64,000 nucleotides of DNA from Pricia antarctica (GTDB lineage: Bacteria; Bacteroidota; Bacteroidia; Flavobacteriales; Flavobacteriaceae). Position numbers and translations under genes: made by a program. A model generated the notes under the pieces. That model saw only the letters and a list, made by a program, of their open reading frames with translations, was not told the DNA's origin and ran no database searches. Shown here piece after piece: positions 24,750-32,618 of the stretch. The stretch spans positions 434,001 to 498,000 of the forward strand of contig NZ_FNAO01000004.1 of NCBI RefSeq assembly GCF_900101815.1, in the 5' to 3' direction. Positions within the stretch are counted from its first letter, which is position 1, and each line of letters starts with the position of its first letter.

Positions 24750-25562
24750 ATGAAAATTCGATTAGGCATTCTTGTGCTGTTGTTCGGTCTTACCCTTTCG
24801 GCCCAAGACACTAGCACGTTCAGTTCTTACGAGACTTTGGAAGGTGTTAAGATCATCCAAATTCAGGATAATCTTTGCGCCATACTGTACCCGACCCACT
24901 TTTTTGGGGTACAGATCAAAGGCGATAAACGTCTAAAGGATATCATTAAATGGGATTTCAAGGATGCTGTTCTGAAACTCTATACCACAGAGGAGAATAC
25001 TACGGCAAGCTATGCGGAAATAACACTTTATGTAAAGGATTTTGAGGAATTACGACTTTCGGGGAACGCCTCGGTACAGACCGATGAAAAAATGGTTATG
25101 GAAACCTTTATTTTGAACTCAGGTGGAAATAGTAGTTATAACTTTCCGATGGAATGCACCGACTTTACCCTAATTTCAGCAGGGGAAAGCACCGGTTATC
25201 TTGACCTTACGGCGGAGAGCGTACACGTACAAACCAAAAACAACGCAAGTACATCTATAAAAACGCTGGGGGGCAGAGTCAGTGTGGAACTAACCGATAA
25301 CAGTATCGTAGGTCTGAGGGGAACCGCGCATGCCTTAAGCGCAACAGTGAACAAAAAGGCCAGATTGACGGCTTGGGCGCTGAAGGCGGAAGACGTATAC
25401 CTCTTTTCTTCCAGTACGGCAGATATCGAAATTTATGCGAAAAACAGATTGAAAATCAATGGACAGGCAAACTCGAAGATATATGTGACCGGTTATCCTC
25501 GGCAAATAGATACTATCAATATCAATAAAAAAACGAATATTTTTTACCACGCACGAAATTGA
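24750..25562 (+). CDS. Secreted adhesin-like DUF2807 protein
   Basis: The 270-residue protein has a signal peptide (about 1-20, TLSAQD). A run of short beta strands follows, with the repeating pattern of the head-GIN (DUF2807) right-handed beta-helix domain: LYVKDFEELRLSGNASVQTD, LNSGGNSSYNFPME, ITVYVTGYPRQIDTI-like turns. Such proteins are exported and of unknown function. It lies behind a regulon promoter. Confidence 0.65.
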   Translation: MKIRLGILVLLFGLTLSAQDTSTFSSYETLEGVKIIQIQDNLCAILYPTHFFGVQIKGDKRLKDIIKWDFKDAVLKLYTTEENTTASYAEITLYVKDFEELRLSGNASVQTDEKMVMETFILNSGGNSSYNFPMECTDFTLISAGESTGYLDLTAESVHVQTKNNASTSIKTLGGRVSVELTDNSIVGLRGTAHALSATVNKKARLTAWALKAEDVYLFSSSTADIEIYAKNRLKINGQANSKIYVTGYPRQIDTININKKTNIFYHARN

Positions 25563-25584
25563 TTTGCCCCTGATATCGGTCAAT

Positions 25585-25740
25585 TTAGCTCAATACTTTG
25601 GCGAGAAAGCGCAAGGGGTGCGCATCACGCTCCTTGAAATAGTCCTCGGTATGTTTGGGCAACCAGTCGTTATCCACAAAGTTGATAAACAAGTGTAGCA
25701 TCGTGTTCGGATACTTCTTTGCACGCACCTGGAAGACCAT
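25585..25740 (-). CDS. 51-residue ORF, probably a gene fragment
   Basis: This frame reads like real coding sequence (MVFQVRAKKYPNTMLHLF; WLPKHTEDYFKERDAHPL). A stop lies three codons upstream of the ATG, and no promoter is seen. I do not recognise the family. It converges on the DUF2807 gene and abuts another gene remnant, so a truncated remnant is more likely than an intact small gene. Confidence 0.35.
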   Translation of the reverse strand: MVFQVRAKKYPNTMLHLFINFVDNDWLPKHTEDYFKERDAHPLRFLAKVLS

Positions 25741-25765
25741 TTTATCCCTTTATTTCGTTGTGCTT

Positions 25766-25870
25766 ACTTTTATTAAACCTTTCAATTACCCGTTGGAAGA
25801 CGTGGCCGATGCACAACTATATTTCGATAAGGGACATAAAAGTGGGAACATACTGGTAAGCGTAGCATGA
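25766..25870 (+). pseudogene. C-terminal remnant of a medium-chain alcohol dehydrogenase
   Basis: The last 30 or so residues before the TGA at 25868-25870 read IKPFNYPLEDVADAQLYF and DKGHKSGNILVSVA. This is the typical C-terminal helix and strand of zinc or quinone-oxidoreductase-type dehydrogenases (PLE-x-x-x-A-x-x-Y-F-x-x-GHKxGN). Nothing of the catalytic or Rossmann domains precedes it. Confidence 0.6.
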
Positions 25871-25993
25871 GGAAAACTAAAATCATAAAATTATCGCAAA
25901 ACAATACCTTTTATAACATAGTACTGTAACATAAACGATTGTCCCTCGTCTCCTTTATATATAACAATAATATTCATCAATTAAAATCAAATC

Positions 25994-26107
25994 ATGAAAG
26001 CAACACTCTCGGTATCACCAACTGAATCAAGGAAGTATTCAGTTTTTTCCAACTTCAGAAATAGCAAAAGAGTCCGTTGGGCGGAACACAGGAACTTCAA
26101 CCGTTGA
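25994..26107 (+). CDS. 37-residue small basic protein, copy 1
   Basis: ATG to TGA encodes 37 residues: MKATLSVSPTESRKYSVFSN then FRNSKRVRWAEHRNFNR. It is clearly paralogous to the next ORF: same length and a shared SPTES-(R/K)-(K/R)-x(2)-F then F-x-N-x(3)-SKR-(V/I)-RW-x-E pattern. The preserved length and motif, together with differing DNA, support translation. No known family. The protein is basic and lacks a signal or membrane helix. A strong terminator ends the pair at 26292-26329. The promoter may be TACCTTTT at 25905. Confidence 0.6.
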   Translation: MKATLSVSPTESRKYSVFSNFRNSKRVRWAEHRNFNR

Positions 26108-26152
26108 TACGGTTTTTATTACACTATTCATTAATCTTTTAAAACAACAATC

Positions 26153-26266
26153 ATGACAACTTTCATCAATCAATCGCCGACAGAATCTAAAAGGTTTACT
26201 TTTTTTACCAACTCTAAAGACAGTAAGCGAATCCGTTGGTCGGAATCACGTCAGTACCTACATTAA
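26153..26266 (+). CDS. 37-residue small basic protein, copy 2
   Basis: ATG to TAA encodes 37 residues: MTTFINQSPTESKRFTFFTN then SKDSKRIRWSESRQYLH. It shares the SPTES and SKRxRW blocks with copy 1 and is separated from it by 45 bases. A 13-base-pair terminator stem begins 26 bases after its stop, so the two ORFs form a compact transcription unit. Function unknown; RNA or ribosome binding is a guess from the charge only. Confidence 0.6.
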   Translation: MTTFINQSPTESKRFTFFTNSKDSKRIRWSESRQYLH

Positions 26267-26291
26267 CCGGGCTATCGGTTAAATGCTATTT

Positions 26292-26329
26292 AAATGGGAT
26301 AAACCTTCATCAAGTTTATCCCATTTTTT
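26292..26329 (+). terminator. Strong Rho-independent terminator
   Basis: A perfect 13-base-pair stem (AAATGGGATAAAC with GTTTATCCCATTT) has a 9-base loop and continues into a T run. It ends the unit of the two 37-residue ORFs. Confidence 0.9.
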
Positions 26330-26376
26330 ATTTCCTTATCCCATCTCGACCTTTTTAACGACGTGAAGTCCCAAAA

Positions 26377-26420
26377 CTGACATAAATCATATTTGCTCTA
26401 GCGCCACTACCCTACCTTCG
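26377..26420 (+). promoter_or_regulatory. Stress-regulon promoter
   Basis: CTGACATAAATCAT is at 26377-26390. TACCTTCG (26413-26420) follows after 22 bases. It serves the secreted acidic protein at 26436. Confidence 0.62.
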
Positions 26421-26435
26421 ACCAAAATCAGTATA

Positions 26436-26804
26436 ATGAAATTACTTTCAACCCTATTTTTTTCCGTAATGCTGCTGATCTCCCCATTGGGACAAGATGA
26501 GTTACAAGCCGTGGAGGCAACTTACGACGGACAATCCGGGGGCGTTTTTTATTTCGTGGATATGGAAGGTTCTTCATATGCATTCAACGATCTCGAGCCC
26601 AAGGCCAAAGAAAAATACGATCTTACCAACACCCGTTTTGAGGGAAGAAAATTTACGGTAATATACCGAATCGTTTACCAAATTGAAAAAGACAAGGAAC
26701 AGCAAGAGGAAGAACAGGAAGCTATAGTTGACGATGATGAAGAAAGTGAAGAAGAATACGATTATGGGGAATGTATCATCGTGGACCTAGAACCTGTTGG
26801 GTAA
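26436..26804 (+). CDS. Small secreted acidic protein of unknown function
   Basis: The 122-residue protein has an N-terminal hydrophobic signal (about 1-19). A region of about 60 residues with regular strands follows (DGQSGGVFYFVDMEGSSYAF; FEGRKFTVIYRIVYQIEK), then a very acidic low-complexity stretch (KEQQEEEQEAIVDDDEESEE) and a short C-terminal strand with one Cys. No family recognised. The upstream regulon promoter leaves a leader of only a few bases. Confidence 0.65.
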   Translation: MKLLSTLFFSVMLLISPLGQDELQAVEATYDGQSGGVFYFVDMEGSSYAFNDLEPKAKEKYDLTNTRFEGRKFTVIYRIVYQIEKDKEQQEEEQEAIVDDDEESEEEYDYGECIIVDLEPVG

Positions 26805-26811
26805 TACTAAC

Positions 26812-27128
26812 ACCCTATCCAGAACGCTGAAATTCGACAGCAGGTAGTGGAACTGAAATACAATGCCGATACTCTTTTTACGTATCCGAGACAGTACTTG
26901 ATGCGGGCGACCGGTAACAAGTTTTTTGTTCAAATAGAGCTTGCCAGTTTTTTAGGTATCCATGATGGATAGAATATAGAGCAAGGTGAACTTTCCGGAA
27001 CCGGATTTTCCCATTATGGAGGCGAATTCCCCTTCATGAAAGCTAAATGAAATATCCTTGAGCACATGAAAATCCTTTAACTTTAAAAAGTATTTGTTGA
27101 TATTTTTTGTCTCTAGAACCTGTTTCAT
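26812..27128 (-). pseudogene. ABC-transporter ATPase remnant (LolD/MacB type)
   Basis: The minus-strand frame from the ATG at 27128 reads MKQVLETKNINKYF and LKDISFSFHEGEFASIMGKS, then a Walker A variant GKSGSGKFTLL (Phe where Ser is usual), and stops at 26954. Shifted frames beyond it continue the family sequence (SIGIVFQFHYLLSNFSVL, the Q-loop). The signature motif, Walker B and H-loop are missing. It is a clear remnant, truncated and frameshifted. Confidence 0.75.
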
Positions 27129-27137
27129 AAGCCTTCT

Positions 27138-27350
27138 TTAAGTCCTACGGATAATGCGTACCGGATCGATATGTTTTGCCCGCGTTCGACGGTAGCCATC
27201 TCGCCACAAAAGTCGATAATAGTGCGAACACTATTGCTATCACCTAGTAACCGATATTAAAATGAACAGGATAAAATCGATGTCCGGGATATAATCAAAA
27301 TCATTTTTGGGGAAAAATATGGGAGTCAGAGTCCACCTAGAAATATCATA
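27138..27350 (-). pseudogene. ABC-transporter permease remnant (FtsX/LolE/MacB type)
   Basis: Broken minus-strand frames upstream of the ATPase remnant spell the C-terminal end of an FtsX-type permease: an IAIVFALLSTFVARWLPS membrane helix, then after a frameshift RAKHIDPVRIIRRT and a stop at 27140-27138. The ATPase remnant starts 9 bases later, as in intact permease-ATPase pairs. Confidence 0.55.
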
Positions 27351-27370
27351 AACCAACTAATTAACCAAAA

Positions 27371-27414
27371 CTGACCAATGTCATACCCCCTTGAGGCCAC
27401 TTCCTTTAGTTTTG
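27371..27414 (+). promoter_or_regulatory. Stress-regulon promoter of split-barrel gene 1
   Basis: CTGACCAATGTCAT is at 27371-27384. A perfect -7 box TAGTTTTG (27407-27414) follows after 22 bases. Confidence 0.75.
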
Positions 27415-27436
27415 AGCTAAAAACTAGAAAAACATC

Positions 27437-27892
27437 ATGAGAAGAAACTTAGAAAAGGAAGAAGGTATCCAAATTTTGACCGAGAATTACATCGGCCATT
27501 TGGGATATATCTCCGGTGGCTATCCACACATAGTTCCTATCACCTACTATTACGACGCCGCTACCCATACGATAACGAGCTACTCCTCCGAAGGCCATAA
27601 GATTACGGCGATGCGAAAAAACCCTGCGGTCTCCCTCTGTGTTGACGAGATTTCTTCGGTAGCCGATTGGCGATCGGTCTTGGTTCACGGTACTTTCGAG
27701 GAACTTTCAAATATCGATGCCAAGCACATGTTACGCCAATTTTCGGATGGTGTGAAGGGTATCATCGAACGGTCACCGGAAAAGAACGCTCGGTTTATAA
27801 GTGATTTCTCGGCCCGTATTAGCAAGAACCAAGCACCGCTAGTTTTCCGGATTAAAATCGAAGAGGTCACCGGTAAGAAAAGGATATCGTAA
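27437..27892 (+). CDS. Pyridoxamine-5'-phosphate-oxidase-like flavin-binding protein, copy 1
   Basis: The 151-residue protein has the FMN-binding split-barrel fold of the small PNPOx-like group: ILTENYIGHLGYISGGYPHIVPITYYYD at the N-terminus, SSEGHKITAMRKNPAVSLCVDEI in the middle, and WRSVLVHGTFEEL as the flavin or dimer strand. It is too short and divergent for genuine PdxH. Such proteins bind FMN, F420 or heme and act as reductases or redox sensors. It shares about half its residues with the protein at 28184. Each copy has its own regulon promoter. Confidence 0.82.
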   Translation: MRRNLEKEEGIQILTENYIGHLGYISGGYPHIVPITYYYDAATHTITSYSSEGHKITAMRKNPAVSLCVDEISSVADWRSVLVHGTFEELSNIDAKHMLRQFSDGVKGIIERSPEKNARFISDFSARISKNQAPLVFRIKIEEVTGKKRIS

Positions 27893-28052
27893 GTATCGGG
27901 CGGCTGTGACGGACCTACCCCTTTCATGCAACAGTTTAAAACAAATCTAATTTCATAAAAAAATTTCGACATTCTTGTCAAAAAATTCAATACCATCGGT
28001 ATGCCATAAGCATACCTGTTTCTGTTTTTAAAAAAACGGTTTCAGACAACTA

Positions 28053-28096
28053 CTGACCGATGTCATATTTTACCCCTCAGGCAGGTGCTAGCTTTG
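28053..28096 (+). promoter_or_regulatory. Stress-regulon promoter of split-barrel gene 2
   Basis: CTGACCGATGTCAT is at 28053-28066. A perfect -7 box TAGCTTTG (28089-28096) follows after 22 bases. The leader is about 80 bases. Confidence 0.75.
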
Positions 28097-28183
28097 GCGT
28101 TATAATAACCTCCAAATGTATTTATAATATCTCGGCGGTTAAAAAGCATCGAATTCGCACAAATAAATCCAAAAAAAGACACC

Positions 28184-28636
28184 ATGACAGATTTAACCAG
28201 CAGTGAAGTTCTCAACATACTCAACGATAATTATACCGGCCACTTGGGTTTTACCGTGGAAGGCAACCCATTTGTACTTCCCATCAGCTATTATTATGAC
28301 AAGGAAGAGCACGCTATTATCAGCTACTCCGCCGAGGGTCATAAAATCGATGCCATGCGGAAGAACCCATCGGCATCTCTATTTATAGCGGAAGTGCAAT
28401 CCGTTTACAATTGGCAATCGGTATTGGTTCACGGCACATTTGAAGAGCTAAAGGGCACGGATGCTAAACAGCGATTGCATCAATTTACCGAAGGGATTCA
28501 AAGTATTATTCAGAATAAGGAGGATAGGGAGACGGAATTTATCAGCGAATTTTCAAGTAAGGGCTACTCCCATGGCGTTCCCGTAGTCTATCGCATCAAA
28601 ATTCTTAAAATTACAGGAAAACGCAAGGAAACTTAG
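28184..28636 (+). CDS. Pyridoxamine-5'-phosphate-oxidase-like flavin-binding protein, copy 2
   Basis: The 150-residue paralogue of the protein at 27437 keeps the same blocks: ILNDNYTGHLGFTVEGNPFVLPISYYYD, SAEGHKIDAMRKNPSASLFIAEV and WQSVLVHGTFEEL. The HK-MRKNP block probably contacts the flavin phosphate. The two copies are separately transcribed, suggesting distinct dosage or partners rather than a simple operon duplication. Confidence 0.82.
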   Translation: MTDLTSSEVLNILNDNYTGHLGFTVEGNPFVLPISYYYDKEEHAIISYSAEGHKIDAMRKNPSASLFIAEVQSVYNWQSVLVHGTFEELKGTDAKQRLHQFTEGIQSIIQNKEDRETEFISEFSSKGYSHGVPVVYRIKILKITGKRKET

Positions 28637-28988
28637 CGTAAAAAACACTGAACCGAACCTGCGGAAATTACTGCTTCCGTTTCGGATATTCCGCATTTTG
28701 CCAAATTCTAAATCATACTAGAACAGGAGGCGAACAAACCTATTAGGAACAAACTGTCAACAGTATCCTACATGCCGTCTGGATTTTCTTTCTGCGGGCA
28801 GCTGCTCTTTTTCACTATGTAGCCATTTTGTTGGCAGTTTAATGGGATAAAGGAAATGGCCCGAAGATAGATCGGGGTAGAATATCGGTTTTCTGTTTTC
28901 GTTCCTGAAACATGGTTACTATTCGACCCTGTAAAACTGAGGGCTACATGTAATACAACGAATGAAGTGCCCATGTCCCTTTCCCAAA
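28637..28988. other. Gene-poor stretch
   Basis: This contains no convincing gene. A minus-strand open frame (28768-28995) ends in NCQQNGYIVKKSSCPQKEN, which looks partly coding, but it has no promoter, recognisable start or family match. Old gene debris is possible. Confidence 0.3.
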
Positions 28989-29032
28989 ATGACATTTATC
29001 ATTTCAGGGATTCCTGCACTGACCTAGTTTTG
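28989..29032 (+). promoter_or_regulatory. Stress-regulon promoter of the ABC1-kinase operon
   Basis: ATGACATTTATCAT is at 28989-29002. A perfect -7 box TAGTTTTG (29025-29032) follows after 22 bases. Confidence 0.75.
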
Positions 29033-29065
29033 TAGATTATCAAATTACACCAAAGATCAAAAACG

Positions 29066-29452
29066 ATGGAAAAGGAAATCATCTACAACGAAAACCTGCA
29101 TTTCGAGCATCAGCTCTGGAGGCACGAACTATTCTTCTGGCAAGACGAGCTAAAGTTTTTCAAAAATAGGCTCAGCGAACTGGTTACGCGATGGACTTCC
29201 AAAAAGGTACTTGTAAAATTGGAGCATTATCAAAACGAATTCATCTTGCACGGTGGGGTCATCGAGGACCTATTGGAGGCGATAGAAATCCACGAGACTA
29301 GAATTGCCGGACAAGACCAAGACGGTCAAGATGCACTGGATACCATTTTGGTCCAAAAACACTTGGAATTCCGAAATAAAATGGAGATGCAGCGACAAAT
29401 CTATGCAGATCTTAAAAAAGAGTTCTTCCGCTTTCTTAGCGAGTATCTATAA
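29066..29452 (+). CDS. Small helical protein of unknown function
   Basis: The 128-residue protein is almost wholly helical with heptad-like spacing (HQLWRHELFFWQDELKFF; MQRQIYADLKKEFFRFLS), rich in Trp, Phe, Glu and His. There is no signal or membrane helix. The start of the helix set (W-x-x-EL-x-F-x-x-(D/E)E-x-x-F) is echoed in the protein at 48862, which also heads a regulon transcript. The ABC1 kinase gene begins 5 bases after its stop, so it may act with that kinase. Family not recognised. Confidence 0.7.
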   Translation: MEKEIIYNENLHFEHQLWRHELFFWQDELKFFKNRLSELVTRWTSKKVLVKLEHYQNEFILHGGVIEDLLEAIEIHETRIAGQDQDGQDALDTILVQKHLEFRNKMEMQRQIYADLKKEFFRFLSEYL

Positions 29453-29457
29453 AACGT

Positions 29458-31155
29458 ATGTTAGGGCTAAAACTTCCGAAAAAGCAGCATCTTAGAAGGT
29501 ACTATAGCGTTTTTGGCGTGCTCGCCAAGTATGGATTTGAAGACGTAATGGCCAGCAATACGGTCAAAAAACTCATTCCAAGAAACTATCTCAAAAAGCA
29601 TCCCGATACCGAAAAGTTGCTTTCGCTGTCCACTTTTGAGAGGATACGGATGGTCTTGGAAGAGCTGGGGCCTACCTACGTCAAAATGGGCCAGCTCGTG
29701 AGCAATCGCGAAGATCTGCTCCCCCCTGAGCTGATTGAGGAATTGGAAAAGCTACAGGACCAGGTTCCCGCCCTAAAAAACTTCGAGGTAGAGAAAGTGG
29801 TCGCCGAAACCTTGAAAATCAATTGCGCCGATCATTTCAGGTCCATCGAACCGGAACCGCTCGCCGCCGCCTCCTTGGCACAGGTGCATGGGGCCCAATT
29901 GCACAACGGCGACCGAGTGGCCCTTAAAATTCAGCGACCAGGGATCGTCGAGGTCATCGCATCCGACATCGGAATTATGAAAGACCTCGCCGAAAACTTG
30001 GAAAAATACAGCGCAGAAATACAGGCTTTTCAGCCCGTTCAACTTATAGCATCCTTCGAAAAAAGTATTAAGGAAGAACTAAGTTTTTTGAAGGAAATGG
30101 ACCATATGCAGCGTTTTTCCTCAAATTTTAAGGGAAACAACGATATTTACGTCCCCAAAATATATCGCATACTGAGCAACGACCATCTTATCTGTATGGA
30201 ATTCGTAAATGGTATAAAAGTCTCGGAACTTGACAAGTTACTAGCGTCGAAAATCGATTCCAAAAAAGTCGCCAAGCTCGGGGTAGACCTGTATCTCGAA
30301 CAGGTCTTGGAACACGGGTTCTTCCACGCAGACCCGCATCCGGGAAATATATTCGTACTACCCGATACTGAACAGATTTGCTTTATCGACTTTGGTATGA
30401 TGGGCACCATCATGCCGAACGACAAAGACGCCCTGATAGGATTGATGGATAGTTTCTTGAAAAAGGATGCCCGAAAAATCATTCCCATTCTCGAAAAAAT
30501 AGCGGTAAAATCTACCATCCCCGATTACAAAAAACTAGAATATGATCTTTACGAGCTGATGGAGGGGGTCAGCAATACGTCCATCAAAAATATTAAACTG
30601 GGCACCACGCTTACCCAATTCAAAAATGTACTCTACGAGAACGAAATTATACTTCCCCATTATCTGTACATGCTCATCCGTGCTTTGGTCATCATAGAGG
30701 GCGTCGGGCTTAAGTTGGATCCCCAATTCAATATTACCGATAACCTAAAGCCGTATTTGACGAAAATTACCCGCAAGCGTATTAGCCTAAAACATATATT
30801 CAAGAAGAACGTAATCCGTTTTCAAGAGTACAATGCACTATTGGATACCTTGCCGGACGACATCAATGACATCGTGCACAAAATCAAGAACGGCAAATTG
30901 GTGATCGTTCACGAGCACAAGGGCCTCAACGAATTTAGAAATTCGCTGAAAACAGCTTTCAACCGTTTGGTGTATGCAGTCATTATCGCTGCCTTGTCCA
31001 TCGGCTCCGCCCTTCTCGTCATTGCGGACATGCCCCCGAAAATCCATGGAATACCGATATTGGGTGCTATAGGTTTCGTTCTTTCGGCCGTCTTAGGTTT
31101 CTTTATCCTCATCTCTATTTTTAGGAACAAGGGAGGCAAAGCATCAGATATGTAA
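29458..31155 (+). CDS. ABC1/UbiB-family atypical kinase
   Basis: The 565-residue protein has the ABC1 (AarF/UbiB/COQ8) hallmarks: KxGQ-type motif VKMGQLVSNREDLLP near residue 76, the Ala-rich nucleotide loop AAASLAQVHGAQL near 139, the Lys in VALKIQRPG, the catalytic segment HADPHPGNIF near 286, and the metal motif IDFGMMG. Two membrane helices end the protein (about 495-560). Relatives support quinone biosynthesis or lipid homeostasis through an unclear ATPase activity. Here it is coupled to the small helical protein and controlled by a regulon promoter, which fits a respiratory-adaptation role. Confidence 0.9.
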   Translation: MLGLKLPKKQHLRRYYSVFGVLAKYGFEDVMASNTVKKLIPRNYLKKHPDTEKLLSLSTFERIRMVLEELGPTYVKMGQLVSNREDLLPPELIEELEKLQDQVPALKNFEVEKVVAETLKINCADHFRSIEPEPLAAASLAQVHGAQLHNGDRVALKIQRPGIVEVIASDIGIMKDLAENLEKYSAEIQAFQPVQLIASFEKSIKEELSFLKEMDHMQRFSSNFKGNNDIYVPKIYRILSNDHLICMEFVNGIKVSELDKLLASKIDSKKVAKLGVDLYLEQVLEHGFFHADPHPGNIFVLPDTEQICFIDFGMMGTIMPNDKDALIGLMDSFLKKDARKIIPILEKIAVKSTIPDYKKLEYDLYELMEGVSNTSIKNIKLGTTLTQFKNVLYENEIILPHYLYMLIRALVIIEGVGLKLDPQFNITDNLKPYLTKITRKRISLKHIFKKNVIRFQEYNALLDTLPDDINDIVHKIKNGKLVIVHEHKGLNEFRNSLKTAFNRLVYAVIIAALSIGSALLVIADMPPKIHGIPILGAIGFVLSAVLGFFILISIFRNKGGKASDM

Positions 31156-31174
31156 CCAAAAAAAAACGTACAAA

Positions 31175-31218
31175 CTGATCTCGGTCATTTTCTCCCTAAA
31201 ACGGATGACTTATTTTAA
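31175..31218 (+). promoter_or_regulatory. Stress-regulon promoter of a putative small RNA
   Basis: CTGATCTCGGTCAT is at 31175-31188. A -7-like box TATTTTAA (31211-31218) follows after 22 bases. No gene follows on this strand before the convergent regulator gene, but a hairpin terminator lies 190 bases downstream. Confidence 0.6.
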
Positions 31219-31224
31219 CATCAT

Positions 31225-31440
31225 AATTTGTAGTCATCTAGTTCTTCAAGATTGAAAAGAGACGGGTTTCCTGGCGTAGGAATATGATCAGGAACCCAAG
31301 GGAAGGTGCAGTAAATGCTTGAGACCACATGATTTTCCGAACGGCTAGCTATAGACAATTAGGCCTGATTATGGTAAACGTTGCAAGAAAATGCAATACC
31401 TTCTTTGAAACCGGAACATTTCGGTGTTCCGGTTTCTTCA
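31225..31440 (+). ncRNA. Candidate regulon small RNA (about 215 nt)
   Basis: The segment is bounded by a regulon promoter (31175-31218) and a perfect 12-base-pair hairpin (31407-31436). It holds no convincing ORF: the longest frame from an ATG near its 3' end (31329) runs straight through the hairpin. No known RNA family is recognised. The terminal hairpin with loop TTTCGG is followed by only a weak T tract (TTCTTC), so the 3' end is approximate. Confidence 0.45.
31407..31436 (+). terminator. Hairpin at the end of the small-RNA candidate
   Basis: A perfect 12-base-pair stem, GAAACCGGAACA with TGTTCCGGTTTC, has a 6-base loop TTTCGG. The T run after it is weak, so termination is likely but not certain. 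Confidence 0.6.
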
Positions 31441-31547
31441 AAAATACATTTAGATTGGTTCTAGTAGATCCAAAGATCAAAGAAACCATTGTGACGGGGG
31501 CTATGACGACCGAATCAAAATCGACCTTTAGGTCATTTTGGCGATAG

Positions 31548-32618
31548 CTATCGAAAATCCGCTATACTTTGAAGTTCTTCCTTTTTTAAGATAATGATCC
31601 TGCGACCACTATCGGTGGTAATCAATCCCTCTTCCTTAAAATCGGATAGGGTTCGTATGGCTGTTTCGGTGGCGGTACCGATCAGACCGGCAAAATCTTC
31701 CCGGGGGATGCCCATGCCTTCGCTTGCATAGTCCTTAATAATGCCCTTATCGTAGAGATCCAAAAGGGTCTTGGCCGCCCGTTGCCTGACCGATGCGAAG
31801 GCCATGCCGACCAGTTGCGCCTGTACCTCGATCAAGTTATTGGAAATCATTTCGATGAACTTTTGCGACACGGTATGGTTTTCGTTCAGCAATTTCGTGA
31901 AATCCCTTTTAGGTATTGCATAGAGTTCGGCGTCCTCCAGAACGACGGCATTGTCTATATAGGTGCCTTTTGGGCCTAATAGCGAAAGTTGCCCGATAAA
32001 TTCCCCAGGACCACAAATTCCGCTGACGAATTCCTTTCCCGATTCCGTACCCTTATAGGTCTTGACCCTGCCGCTTTCGACAAAGAACATCGAATGCGCC
32101 GTATCGCCCTCCCAATACAACATATCCTTTTTATCGTATTTTTTAAGGGCCTGACCTTTTGAGAGACTTTCGAGATCCATGTACTGCGACGCTTCCTCCA
32201 AAAAAACGTTGAGGTCCTTCACGTTTTTGGCAAATTCCTTTTTTAAAAATTCGTTTTTGCGCAGCCGGGAGGAAATGGCCTCCAAGAGTTCCTTTTCATC
32301 AAAGGGTTTCGTCAGGTAATCGTCGGCACCCAGGTTCATGCCCGTTCGCATATCGGCCCTGTCGGTCTTTGCAGTCAAGAAAATAAAAGGGGTGCTGGCC
32401 GTTGCACTGTTTTTGGATAATTGTTCCAAGACCCCGTACCCGTCCATTTCGGGCATCATGATGTCGCAGACCACTATGTCGGGATGAAATTGTTTGGCCT
32501 TTTCAACCCCTATTTTCCCGTTCTCTGCCATCTCCACTTGGTAGTGGGCCAACGCTAAGATATCCGCCGTGTTTTCGCGTACATCCTCGTTATCCTCTAT
32601 CAATAGTATTTTTTTCAT
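31548..32618 (-). CDS. Receiver-CRP/FNR fusion regulator, copy 1
   Basis: The 356-residue protein has a receiver (1-120; IEDNEDV acid pocket, Asp in IVVCDIMMPEMDGYG near residue 52, LTKPF Lys). A cNMP-binding-like beta barrel follows (about 150-260; YWEGDTAHSMFFVESGRVKTY, GEFIGQLSLL), then a Crp-type HTH (about 275-345; GIPREDFAGLIGTATETAIRTL). The recognition helix keeps the Glu and Arg (TETAIRTL) that in CRP and FNR read a TGA half-site. There is no FNR-like cysteine cluster, so control is likely by phosphorylation. Its start overlaps the PAS kinase gene by 29 bases. Recognition helices of the two copies are nearly identical. With copy 2 it is the best candidate to bind the ATGAYNNNNRTCAT sites. 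Confidence 0.88.
   Translation of the reverse strand: MKKILLIEDNEDVRENTADILALAHYQVEMAENGKIGVEKAKQFHPDIVVCDIMMPEMDGYGVLEQLSKNSATASTPFIFLTAKTDRADMRTGMNLGADDYLTKPFDEKELLEAISSRLRKNEFLKKEFAKNVKDLNVFLEEASQYMDLESLSKGQALKKYDKKDMLYWEGDTAHSMFFVESGRVKTYKGTESGKEFVSGICGPGEFIGQLSLLGPKGTYIDNAVVLEDAELYAIPKRDFTKLLNENHTVSQKFIEMISNNLIEVQAQLVGMAFASVRQRAAKTLLDLYDKGIIKDYASEGMGIPREDFAGLIGTATETAIRTLSDFKEEGLITTDSGRRIIILKKEELQSIADFR

Noticed and set aside
28768-28995. 75-residue minus-strand ORF
   Set aside because: No promoter in that direction, no family, and it overlaps the plus-strand palindrome at 28989; at most gene debris.
31329-31547. 72-residue plus-strand ORF beginning MIFRTASYRQ
   Set aside because: It reads through a perfect 12-base-pair hairpin and has low-complexity, non-family sequence; the interval is better read as a small-RNA gene followed by convergent DNA.
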